This document shows, piece by piece, positions 6,037-12,908 of a DNA stretch of 12,908 nt. The translations under genes and the position numbers were made by a program. Below the pieces are notes generated by a model. That model did no database searches. It saw nothing but the letters and a program-made list of their open reading frames with translations, and was not told where the DNA came from. Source of the DNA: Planctomycetota bacterium (GTDB taxonomy: Bacteria > Planctomycetota > Planctomycetia > Pirellulales > Pirellulaceae); NCBI GenBank assembly GCA_024277285.1, contig JAJRVM010000058.1, positions 1 to 12,908 of the forward strand, written 5' to 3'. The stretch's first letter is position 1, and each line of letters begins with the position of its first letter.

Positions 6037-7152
6037 ATGGCCGCAACGATCCATGCATTCGACTACTTGAACAAAGCTTCACCGCCGGCATCGGTGCAAG
6101 TCGTTTTTGGTGACGAACCGTTCTTGAAGTTGCTGGTACTCAAACGCATGCGTCAACTTACTTGCCCCGACGAGGTGCCAGCGGCATCGTTCGACGGCCA
6201 ATCGGTCCAGTGGCGCGACATCCATGACGAGTTGTATACCGTTTCGCTATTCAACCCGACCGGGCAACGCGTCGCGATCATTGAAGATGCGGACCCCTTT
6301 GTTAAGGAGAATCGCGCGCGTCTGGAAGATTACATTCAACAACCGCGCCAACACGGCGTCTTAATTCTCGATGTGACCAAATGGGCGTCGAACACCATAC
6401 TCTTCAAGCTCGTGGATAAACTCGGGCTGCAAGTGGAATGCCGCTTACCGCAAACGGGACGGGGCAAACAGAAAGTGGTCGACCAGCAACGACTGGTTCA
6501 ATGGCTCGTGGCGTGGGGCAAAGAGCACCATCAAGTGCAAGTTGCCAAGAACGCTGCGGTGCTGTTGTTGAACCAGATTGGCCCCGAGTTTGGTCTATTG
6601 GACCAGGAACTTGCCAAGTTGGCATTGTACGCGGGCAAGAGTGGCAAGGTTAGCGAAAAACTCGTGCAGGAAATGGCGGGTGGGTGGCGTGCGAAGACGG
6701 CATGGGAGTTGATTGACGCGGCATTGTCGGGCAATGGCGCGGAGGCAATTGGCCAATTGGACCGATTGCTGCAAAGCGGCGAGCACCCCAACGCGTTGTT
6801 CGGCCCCATCAGTTGGTCGCTGCGCCGCTTTGCCGCTGCCACGCGAATCTATCAACGCGCCATGCGCCACGGCCAGCGTTTGCCATTACCCACCGCGTTG
6901 GAACAAGGCGGCTTTTTCAAGTGGCAACAGGATGCGATGCGTAAAGCGGAGCAACAAATCAAACAACTCGGACAACAGCGGGCCGGACAACTCAACCAAT
7001 GGCTCCTGGAAACTGATCTGGCCCTCAAAGGCTCGCACTCCTCACCCAACTTGGCCCGGCTGGCCCTCGAACACCTCATCATCCGCATGGACCAACAACT
7101 CGCACCCACCAACGTAGCGCGACGCAGTGTGACACGAAGCTCCGCGTCGTGA
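6037..7152 (+). CDS. holA: DNA polymerase III subunit delta (HolA)
   Basis: This 371-residue clamp-loader subunit opens the beta sliding clamp so that it can be loaded on primed DNA. The opening TIHAFDYL followed by VQVVFGDEPFLK (residues about 20-31) is the HolA N-terminal signature; family members begin with a strand ending in G-(D/S/N)-(E/D)-x-(F/Y)-L. Residues 70-130 carry the expected core strands (QRVAIIEDADPFV; HGVLILDV). The C-terminal half is the helical collar domain with ALFGPISWSLRRF, near the family's conserved helix. E. coli HolA has 343 residues, so the length fits. The ATG at 6037-6039 is chosen because it directly precedes the conserved start; a GTG at 5944 would add 31 unrelated residues. 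The ribosome site is weak. There is no partner gene of the replisome beside it. Confidence 0.92.
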   Translation: MAATIHAFDYLNKASPPASVQVVFGDEPFLKLLVLKRMRQLTCPDEVPAASFDGQSVQWRDIHDELYTVSLFNPTGQRVAIIEDADPFVKENRARLEDYIQQPRQHGVLILDVTKWASNTILFKLVDKLGLQVECRLPQTGRGKQKVVDQQRLVQWLVAWGKEHHQVQVAKNAAVLLLNQIGPEFGLLDQELAKLALYAGKSGKVSEKLVQEMAGGWRAKTAWELIDAALSGNGAEAIGQLDRLLQSGEHPNALFGPISWSLRRFAAATRIYQRAMRHGQRLPLPTALEQGGFFKWQQDAMRKAEQQIKQLGQQRAGQLNQWLLETDLALKGSHSSPNLARLALEHLIIRMDQQLAPTNVARRSVTRSSAS

Positions 7153-7472
7153 CCGTCCACCGGGCAGCGCACGTAACGAACGTGCCATGCATGCGAATGC
7201 CCTCCTGGATCACCACACTTGCGATTGGCGCAGCAGATCCAAGCGGCGAAAACCAGCGGAATGGCAGCCACGTTGAAACGCACACCCCCACAGCTCATGG
7301 AAACCACGTCGTGATTCGGTCTCAGAGAAGCGACGATTAATGGAGAACCTCACTGGACAGCGCGCGTGAGCCGCCCGACGGCGCCAAGCAAGAACGCGAA
7401 CTACATTTTGAGTAACAGTTTACCCAAATGAAGTTGAACGTGCATTGAGGTTTGGTTGGCTATGGATCGACC

Positions 7473-7493
7473 CCCACCGCCTTGTGCGGTGGG
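7473..7493. repeat. GC-rich palindrome, first of a pair
   Basis: CCCACCGC-CTTGT-GCGGTGGG has perfect 8-base arms. Its core CCACCGC/GCGGTGG is shared with the hairpin at 7528-7554, so the two belong to one repeat type. Confidence 0.65.
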
Positions 7494-7527
7494 TGAAGAA
7501 GTTTATTGGGCTAGAAACGACGCCTTC

Positions 7528-7554
7528 CCCTCCACCGCCGAAGGCGGTGGGGGG
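7528..7554. repeat. GC-rich palindrome, second of a pair
   Basis: CCACCGCC-GAA-GGCGGTGG (7532-7550) is perfect, and the stem extends outwards to 12 pairs with one T-G wobble. It shares its core with the hairpin at 7473-7493; the start-to-start distance between the shared cores is about 58 bases. It has no T-tract on either side, so it is not a standard intrinsic terminator. Confidence 0.7.
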
Positions 7555-7601
7555 AGGTGGCGGGTATTGAGATCGGCGTCTTCGCTGGCAAAACTCGTTC
7601 A

Positions 7602-7622
7602 CCTACGGGGCAACCCCGTGGG
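7602..7622. repeat. 9-3-9 hairpin before the GH2-BNR_4 gene
   Basis: CCTACGGGG-CAA-CCCCGTGGG forms nine pairs, one of them a T-G wobble, around a CAA loop. It ends 66 bases before the start codon, so it would lie in the leader of a transcript starting further upstream. Whether it regulates translation or is another repeat cannot be decided from the sequence. Confidence 0.55.
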
Positions 7623-7672
7623 GGTGCCTGACTTAGTCAAACGCTGCAATCGGCTGATACGGTTACCATTTT

Positions 7673-7678
7673 GAGGAG
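7673..7678 (+). promoter_or_regulatory. Shine-Dalgarno site of the GH2-BNR_4 gene
   Basis: GAGGAG sits 10 bases before the ATG at 7689 and supports that start over the TTG at 7671, which lies upstream of the site itself. A TTG at 7683 would be too close to it. Confidence 0.65.
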
Positions 7679-7688
7679 ATTATTGCAC

Positions 7689-10600
7689 ATGTTACGGGTC
7701 GTCGCCTCCTGCCTTTCAGTACTCACGCTCTTTTTCACGGCAACATCACGCGTCACCGCCCAAGAGACGTTAGACCTGTCCGGTCCGTGGCAAATCCGCC
7801 TCGATGACAAAGACGCGGGCCTGCGCGCACGATGGTTCGCCCAACCGCTCGCCACAAAGACAACGATTGTGCTGCCCAACACAACCGACCTTGCCGGCCT
7901 TGGGCACAGGCTGAACTTTCGCACCCTACGACACGATGGTCCGTTTCCGACAACAACACGTTTCCCGGCTGCCAAGGACCCCGACCGGGCCGACGAACAT
8001 GGCTACCTGGTACGGCGCAACTTATTCGTCGGGCCGGCCTGGTACCAACGCACGATCACGATCCCTGCCACCTGGCATCAGCGTCATGTCGCACTGCGAC
8101 TCGAACGCGCCATGTGGCGTACCGACGTCTGGATCGATGGCGTGGCCGTAGGGCATTGCGACAGCTTGGTGGCCGAACATCGCTATGAATTGGGCGCGTT
8201 GCAGCGGGGCAAACACCGACTGACCATTCGGGTCGACAATCGCATGATTCACAATATATCGACGCTCACGCACGCCTACGGCCCCGAAACGCAATCGCGT
8301 TGGAACGGGTTGATCGGGCACATCGAAATGGCCGTACAGCCTCCCGTCTCGATTCGGTCAGTCAATGCCTACCCGGCTGCCGATCGTCGTAGCGTGCGTG
8401 TTGGTGTGAAACTGATCAATTGGAGCCAACAAGCTGCAGCGGGCAAACTGCACGTCAAGCTGTTGTCAGAGCATACTGATCGTGTCTTGGCCGAGTCAAT
8501 TGTGCAAGTCAGCGCGGCCGCCGGAAACGGAACACACGACGTCGTGCTGAAACTCGATAAGCCCGCTCAATCGTGGGACGAATTCCATCCCATTCGCTAC
8601 CGCTTAACGGCATCTTGGCAAACGGGCGGCGAGGCGACGACGTCATGCACCACTTTGTTCGGCTTTCGCCATATTGAGACGGTTGGCAACGAGATCCACG
8701 TCAACGGCGCGCGCATCTTCCTGCGGGGCACGCTCGACTGCTGTGTCTATCCGCACACGGGGCATCCGCCGATGAGTCTCCAACAATGGAAAAGGACACT
8801 CGGCACGATCAAACAATACGGTTTCAATCACGTACGGTTCCACACCTGGTGCCCACCGGAAGCGGCTTTTGAAGCGGCCGACCAATTGGGACTCTACCTG
8901 TTGGCCGAATCTCCCGCCTGGGTGGATGATTGGGTCACGAAGACGGTGACACATCCGCAGGGAATTGGACACGACAAGGATGTGGTGCAGTATCTACGTG
9001 CGGAAGTGCGACGCATCTCGGAAGCCTACGGCAATCATCCTTCGTTTGTGATGTTCACCATCGGCAACGAATTCGGCATGAAACATACCGACTGGAAAGT
9101 CGTAAACGCCATGGTCCGCGAGATCAAGGAAAAGGACCCCCGTCGGCTGTATAGTGGATGTTGCGCGCGCCGTTGCCTGGAAGCAGATGACTACTGGATC
9201 ACCCACAACAGCGGCAAATCGACACGTGGTATCGGCCCGCCCAACACGGCATGGGACTTCAGCGCGGCGGTCGCTGCGTCACCGAAACCGGTTATATCGC
9301 ACGAGACGGGCCAACGCCCCGCGTTCCCCGACTACGGTCACCTGCTCCCCAAATTCACAGGCCCGCTGCTGCCGCTGAACTACGAACGTTTCCGACGCTC
9401 GCTCGTCGACCATGGCATGGCCGATCAGCTACCCTCCTTCGTGCGTGCCTCGGCACAATTCCAAAACGTCCAATACAAATCCGAACACGAGGCGATGCGG
9501 CGCACTCCCGGCCTGGCCGGCTACCAGCTTCTGATGCTCAACGATTTCACGGGCCAAAGTGAGGCGTTGGTCGGCATACTCGACCCCTTCTGGGAATCGA
9601 AAGGAATCACCTCGCTCGATGACGTACGCACGTGGAACGCGCCAAGCATCCTGCTCGCGCAATTCCCCAAGTATGTCTGGACCCATCGCGAAACGCTTAC
9701 CGCTCAGATTTCGCTTACTCATTTCGCGCCCAATGAACTCGCCAGCGACCTCACCTGGTCACTCACCACGCGCCAAGGAACCGTGGTGGCGCACGGCAAG
9801 AAGGTGGTAGCACCGCAACCGCACCGCGTGATGACGCTCGAGAAGATTTCCGTCCAACTGGATCAACTGGAAGAACCGACCGCGTTAACGTTACGTGCCC
9901 AGCTTGGTGACATCCATAACCAGTGGAACCTGTGGAGCGTACCAGCAGAAGAACCGGCCCTCGAGCCCCGCAATGTCATCGTGACGCGTCAATTGGACCC
10001 GGCCACAATCGATGCATTGCGTGCCGGCAAGCGTGTTCTCTGGTTGGCGCATGGCACGAAGAGCGATTACGCGGCCAAGACCGGTTTCGGTTCCGTCTAT
10101 TGGTCCGCCGGTTGGTGGGGAAACGCGTTTTCCTCGCTCGGCATTTTTTGTGACCCGCACCACTCGGCATTCGCCAAGTTCCCTCACACTGCGCACAGCG
10201 ATTGGCTATGGTATGACTTATGCAACGGCGCAACGACGTTACTTCTTGACGGCGCCCCCGCTGGATTCCGGCCACTCGTCCAACCCGTCCCCGACTTCCA
10301 TTACAACGAACGGCTGGCCCATGTATTCCAAGCGCGCGTCGGTAAAGGTTCGCTGTTGGTTTGTGGCTACGACTTAACCAGTAAACTCGAGCAACGCCCT
10401 GCCGCGCGGCAGTTCCGCAGGAGCCTGTTTGAATACGTGGCCAGTGCCGCATTTGCGCCACAACAAGAGCTTTCGCCCGCATGGCTCGACCAGCGGTTCG
10501 GCGCCGGCACGCTCAAACCGAAAGACACGGGGTACCGTGGCATCTGGTTCACGTTGGGACAGTACTCAGACGCACCCGCCAAACGGAATTCGCCCGCCAA

Positions 10601-11864
10601 GTACTGGGACTATGGCGACAAATACTCGGGTGGTCTGGCGACCTATACGGCCAAACATGTCCCCATCGCAATCTACGCACCGCAAGTGAATAAGACTTTC
10701 TTTTGCTACGGTGGTGCCAAGAATGGCGAGCGTTACTTGTACAACATGATCTCGTATTACGACCACAACACCGACACCGTTCCACGACCGACGATTCTTC
10801 ACGACAAACAGGGAGTGAATGACCCGCATGACAATTCGTCGATGACGATCGACCAGAACGGCTACATCTGGGTCTACGTAGCCGGGCGTGGCCGCGTGCG
10901 GCCGGGCTTTGTTTACCGCAGCGAAACGCCTTACAACATCGACCGCTTTCGGCTCGTCTCTTCGGACGAGATATGTTACCCGCAACCGTATGCGGTTCCC
11001 GATCAAGGCATTCTTGAGCTCTTCACCAAGTACACTGGCGTGCGTGAACTGTATTGGAATGTGCGTCGAGCCGACGGCACACGCGGCAAAGACCACAAGC
11101 TCGCCGGCATGGAAGGTCATTACCAGACCACGTACCAACGCGGCACGCGCATTATTACCGCTTTCAACCGGCACCCGGGTGGCACTCCCGACACGCGTAC
11201 CGACCTGTACTACCTGGAAACACGCGACATGGGCCAATCGTGGCAGACGGTTGACGGAAAGACGATAAAGACACCGCTGATCGATCCCAACAACACGGCT
11301 CGCGTCCGAGCCTACTCGCAAGAAAACCGCCTGGTCTATCTCAACAGCATCACACTCGACCGGCACGGCAATCCGATCATATTGGTCGTTACATCGCACG
11401 ATCACCGTAGCGGACCACAGGGCGATCCTCGCACCTGGGAGGTGTTACACCACCAAAACGGACAGTGGCAAAGACATCGCATCACCAACTCGACACACAA
11501 CTACGATACCGGTCCATTGTGGGTCGAACCGGACGACAGCTGGTGCGTGTTGGGACCGACCGAGCGAGGTCCGCAACAATGGGGCTGTGGTGGTGAACTT
11601 GCACTCTGGTTCAGCAACGACGCGGGCAAGATATGGACCAAGTTACGTGACGTCACTCGCAATAGCCCGCGCAATCACACTTACGTGCGGCCCGTGGTCG
11701 GTGCACCGCCCAATTCACCATTCGCTCTGTTTTGGGCCGACGGCAACCCGTTGAGAGAATCGATTTCGCACCTCTATTTCTCGGATCGACAGGGCACGAA
11801 GATCCGGCAGCTACCTTACGATATGAAGGTCGATTCCGCCACGCCACGATTCGTGACCGAGTGA
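7689..11864 (+). CDS. Secreted GH2-family glycoside hydrolase fused to a BNR_4 beta-propeller
   Basis: This 1391-residue protein (numbered from the ATG at 7689) begins with a signal peptide (MLRVVASCLSVLTLFFTATS, cleavage near Ala24-Gln25). Residues about 28-215 are the GH2 sugar-binding jelly-roll (LSGPWQIRLD; WYQRTITIP; VWIDGVAVG). About 220-330 is an Ig-like domain and 330-640 the TIM barrel. The barrel carries FTIGNEFG, with Glu461 as expected acid/base, and VISHETGQ, with Glu539 as expected nucleophile, so it should be an active retaining glycosidase. Residues 640-925 resemble the accessory tail of planctomycete GH2 proteins. Residues 947-1385 form a BNR_4 propeller: GYRGIWFTLGQ, KYSGGLATYTAKH, NDPHDNSSM (His1047), TKYTGVRELYWN, EGHYQ, FNRHPGG, THNYD and FWADGNP. 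BNR_4 propellers occur in polysaccharide lyase families such as PL24 and PL25 (ulvan lyases). The fusion implies two activities, or cleavage plus binding, on a uronic-acid polysaccharide; the substrate is inferred. It is probably monocistronic. Confidence 0.9.
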   Translation: MLRVVASCLSVLTLFFTATSRVTAQETLDLSGPWQIRLDDKDAGLRARWFAQPLATKTTIVLPNTTDLAGLGHRLNFRTLRHDGPFPTTTRFPAAKDPDRADEHGYLVRRNLFVGPAWYQRTITIPATWHQRHVALRLERAMWRTDVWIDGVAVGHCDSLVAEHRYELGALQRGKHRLTIRVDNRMIHNISTLTHAYGPETQSRWNGLIGHIEMAVQPPVSIRSVNAYPAADRRSVRVGVKLINWSQQAAAGKLHVKLLSEHTDRVLAESIVQVSAAAGNGTHDVVLKLDKPAQSWDEFHPIRYRLTASWQTGGEATTSCTTLFGFRHIETVGNEIHVNGARIFLRGTLDCCVYPHTGHPPMSLQQWKRTLGTIKQYGFNHVRFHTWCPPEAAFEAADQLGLYLLAESPAWVDDWVTKTVTHPQGIGHDKDVVQYLRAEVRRISEAYGNHPSFVMFTIGNEFGMKHTDWKVVNAMVREIKEKDPRRLYSGCCARRCLEADDYWITHNSGKSTRGIGPPNTAWDFSAAVAASPKPVISHETGQRPAFPDYGHLLPKFTGPLLPLNYERFRRSLVDHGMADQLPSFVRASAQFQNVQYKSEHEAMRRTPGLAGYQLLMLNDFTGQSEALVGILDPFWESKGITSLDDVRTWNAPSILLAQFPKYVWTHRETLTAQISLTHFAPNELASDLTWSLTTRQGTVVAHGKKVVAPQPHRVMTLEKISVQLDQLEEPTALTLRAQLGDIHNQWNLWSVPAEEPALEPRNVIVTRQLDPATIDALRAGKRVLWLAHGTKSDYAAKTGFGSVYWSAGWWGNAFSSLGIFCDPHHSAFAKFPHTAHSDWLWYDLCNGATTLLLDGAPAGFRPLVQPVPDFHYNERLAHVFQARVGKGSLLVCGYDLTSKLEQRPAARQFRRSLFEYVASAAFAPQQELSPAWLDQRFGAGTLKPKDTGYRGIWFTLGQYSDAPAKRNSPAKYWDYGDKYSGGLATYTAKHVPIAIYAPQVNKTFFCYGGAKNGERYLYNMISYYDHNTDTVPRPTILHDKQGVNDPHDNSSMTIDQNGYIWVYVAGRGRVRPGFVYRSETPYNIDRFRLVSSDEICYPQPYAVPDQGILELFTKYTGVRELYWNVRRADGTRGKDHKLAGMEGHYQTTYQRGTRIITAFNRHPGGTPDTRTDLYYLETRDMGQSWQTVDGKTIKTPLIDPNNTARVRAYSQENRLVYLNSITLDRHGNPIILVVTSHDHRSGPQGDPRTWEVLHHQNGQWQRHRITNSTHNYDTGPLWVEPDDSWCVLGPTERGPQQWGCGGELALWFSNDAGKIWTKLRDVTRNSPRNHTYVRPVVGAPPNSPFALFWADGNPLRESISHLYFSDRQGTKIRQLPYDMKVDSATPRFVTE

Positions 11865-11883
11865 GCCAGCGGTGCATAAGTGT

Positions 11884-11951
11884 CCCCAAGGTTCCCTTCG
11901 CCTACGGCGAACTGCACCCTGGGCTTCCATAGCAGCGGCCTTTCGGGCCGC
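11884..11951 (-). repeat. Palindromic intergenic element, short copy in reverse orientation
   Basis: Read on the minus strand, it has GCGGCC-CGAAA-GGCCGC (11935-11951), then GCTATGGAAGCCCAGGG, then the stem TTCGCC-GTA-GGCGAA (11897-11911), then GGGAACCTTGGGG. The order of parts matches the copy at 5781-5904: a CGAAA-loop stem, an AT-rich step followed by AGCC and a G-run, an inner stem, and GGAACC. The inner stem has entirely different bases but the same role. It starts 20 bases after the stop of the large enzyme gene, so it probably forms part of that transcript's 3' end. Confidence 0.6.
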
Positions 11952-12040
11952 ACGCGTCAGGCCGCATCGGGTGGGACGCCTAGACAGTGACACGCACCGG
12001 TCACGTGGCCGGCGTTGCACGTGGATCGAGAATGCTGGGT

Positions 12041-12180
12041 GGCACTGGCTGAGTGAGCGGGAATCGGCGCATTCGCGCGCCACTTGCACGAGCTCGAAGG
12101 GCCTCTAACTCCGCGAACGGAGCCAGTGCTGTCACGTTCCATTTGCACGCGTGTTGCCGCTTCAACGAGCACTGGCTCTG
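12041..12180. repeat. Cluster of GCACTGGCT motifs with an 11-base inverted repeat
   Basis: GAGCCAGTGCT (12120-12130) and AGCACTGGCTC (12168-12178) are perfect inverted repeats with a 37-base loop. One more wobble and one more pair extend the stem. A third copy of the core, GGCACTGGCT, lies at 12041-12050 in the same orientation as the right arm. No coding function or known element is recognised. Confidence 0.5.
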
Positions 12181-12237
12181 CTCGCGATTGCGTTGTGTGA
12201 TGATGGCAACGCATTCTAACGTGGACACGATCCCATC

Positions 12238-12330
12238 CGAAGTGTCATCGAAGCGCTGAACGAATACATCACCTCTGGAACACGAACACCGTTACCTACA
12301 CCCAAAACTGCTTCAGATGGCTAAAGTCTT
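12238..12330 (+). pseudogene. Relic of an IS630-type transposase C-terminus
   Basis: In the frame starting with CGA at 12238, the sequence reads RSVIEALNEYITSGTRT followed by PLPTPKTASDG and a stop. This matches the end of IS630/Tc1-mariner-like DDE transposases, where the pattern is (F)RSVxELxxAIxxYIxxxNxxPxPFxWTKTADEI. The upstream frame is stopped by TAA at 12217-12219, and the DDE catalytic motifs are missing, so only the last 30 or so residues remain. No terminal inverted repeats or TA target duplication can be seen around it. The match is from memory of the family and is modest. Confidence 0.4.
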
Positions 12331-12442
12331 ACCTCTTTTCTTCCTGCGCGAAGTGGACGGCGTTCTGGTGGTTCTCCTTGGAGGGCAAAGAAAATGACGG
12401 GCAAAAAAGAAGGTAGCCGTTCACGCGACCTTGACACAGCGA

Positions 12443-12492
12443 GAAGAAAACCCCGGAATATCGAATATCGAGCAAGGAGTGCAGAAGGAAGA
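12443..12492 (+). repeat. Left arm of an imperfect inverted element
   Basis: The arm contains GAAGAAAAC, GAATATCGA, CAAGGA and GCAGAAGG in that order. The same blocks recur in the same order on the opposite strand at 12609-12660. The left arm carries a short duplication (ATCGAATATCGAG) relative to the right. Confidence 0.6.
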
Positions 12493-12525
12493 GCGGCCAG
12501 TTGTGATGGCAATGGGACAAATAGC

Positions 12526-12541
12526 CGTTGACGGGTCAACG
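12526..12541. repeat. 7-2-7 palindrome near the centre of the inverted element
   Basis: CGTTGAC-GG-GTCAACG is a perfect inverted repeat lying between the two arms, about 18 bases from their midpoint. It could be a protein-binding site or the tip of a larger folded structure. Confidence 0.5.
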
Positions 12542-12608
12542 CAATGTCGCAGTTTCCATGTTGTAGCTCACTTCCGAATCGGTATGGGCAGGTCGGTATT
12601 GGCTTGTT

Positions 12609-12660
12609 TCCTTCGGCCTTCTGCGGTTCCTTGTTCGATATTCTGCGGTTCGTTTTCTTC
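12609..12660 (-). repeat. Right arm of an imperfect inverted element
   Basis: On the minus strand it reads GAAGAAAACGAACCGCAG, then AATATCGAACAAGGA, then ACCGCAGAAGGC. It matches the arm at 12443-12492 in block order with small gaps. Similar 'GAATATCGAACAAGGAA' repeats are, as I recall, widespread in intergenic DNA of several bacterial phyla. Confidence 0.6.
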
Positions 12661-12823
12661 GTGAAGTGTGACTTCTCGTGAACGGTTACAAAAGAAGTGT
12701 GATGCAGCCTCGTATCGGCTGTCAAGGATGCCTGACTTCGCCTGCTAGTTCTGCCTGCGCGCCCTATCGGCCAAATAGTCCGGGGTAGTTTCCAAGTCGA
12801 AGCGAGTGACAATGACGATCGGA

Positions 12824-12864
12824 AATAGGGAATGCGCAATAGGGAATGCGGAATTCGGAATGGG
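12824..12864. repeat. 14-base tandem repeat, about three units
   Basis: AATAGGGAATGCG occurs at 12824-12836 and again at 12838-12850, a 14-base period. A third degenerate unit, AATTCGGAATGGG, follows at 12852-12864. Confidence 0.7.
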
Positions 12865-12908
12865 GCAACGCGCCACGAGATCTTTCGAGCTTCTGGCCTT
12901 GGAAAGGA

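Larger units (their letters stand above)
7153..7688. other. Intergenic region upstream of the GH2-BNR_4 gene
   Basis: These 536 bases hold no gene. Bases 7153-7440 show nothing that I can assign. Bases 7471-7622 hold three GC-rich hairpins, and a ribosome site lies at 7673-7678. Open frames here encode Pro/Gly runs read from the palindromes and are not credible proteins. Confidence 0.65.
11865..12908. other. Long region without an intact gene at the window's right end
   Basis: The last 1.04 kb carries a palindromic element (11884-11951), a cluster of GCACTGGCT motifs (12041-12180), an IS630-type relic (12238-12330), an imperfect inverted element (12443-12660) and short tandem repeats (12824-12864). 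The longest open frame here (minus, 12321-12839) has an odd composition and encodes the repeats, so I do not call it. Nothing assignable is seen in 12661-12820. Confidence 0.6.

Noticed and set aside
7528..7554. Intrinsic terminator of holA
   Set aside because: It is about 375 bases past the holA stop and has no T-tract on either strand.
10566..11405. A 279-codon minus-strand frame inside the BNR_4 region
   Set aside because: The plus-strand frame matches a known family across the whole stretch; the minus frame matches nothing and is explained by codon bias.
12443..12660. Integron attC site or retron
   Set aside because: No attC core pair (RYYYAAC/GTTRRRY) at the ends, and no integrase or reverse transcriptase in the window.
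12321..12839. A 172-codon minus-strand frame at the right end
   Set aside because: It reads through the inverted element and repeats; such frames recur wherever the repeats occur and show no domain.

Overview
The window looks like a stretch of a Planctomycetota chromosome, most likely from the Pirellulales. The reasons are the moderately high GC, long gaps filled with small palindromic repeats of the kind seen between planctomycete genes, a holA of the planctomycete type, a secreted protein rich in Ser and Pro, and a giant secreted polysaccharide-degrading enzyme. This assignment rests on recognising protein families and repeat style, not on a database search.

Layout. Bases 1-119 are the 3' end of a class I/II aminotransferase on the plus strand. 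Bases 120-540 hold three related hairpin repeats, a fourth palindrome of the same geometry and a coding-like relic. A strong intrinsic terminator (538-574) serves clpX, which lies on the minus strand (607-1893). Upstream of clpX, also on the minus strand, is a small membrane protein with a SHOCT-like tail (2182-2448). The stretch 2449-3538 has no intact gene but contains the C-terminal half of an endonuclease/exonuclease/phosphatase (EEP) domain as a remnant. On the plus strand follow a secreted protein with two copies of a beta-sandwich-like module joined by a Ser/Pro-rich linker (3539-5530), holA for the DNA polymerase III delta subunit (6037-7152), and a 1391-residue secreted enzyme (7689-11864). 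The last 1.04 kb has no intact gene; it holds repeats, an IS630-type transposase relic and an imperfect inverted element.

Genes together. ClpX (protein unfolding for ClpP) and HolA (clamp-loader subunit) are housekeeping genes, each apparently its own transcription unit with long repeat-bearing flanks. The most distinctive gene joins a GH2 glycoside hydrolase, with both catalytic glutamates recognisable, to a C-terminal BNR_4 beta-propeller of the type found in several polysaccharide lyase families. This suggests one exported protein acting on uronic-acid-containing, possibly algal, polysaccharide. No sulfatase, transporter or sensor lies beside it in this window.

The non-coding part is unusually structured. 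At least four classes of short palindromic repeats are present, several in two or three diverged copies. I found no tRNA, rRNA, CRISPR array or intact mobile element.
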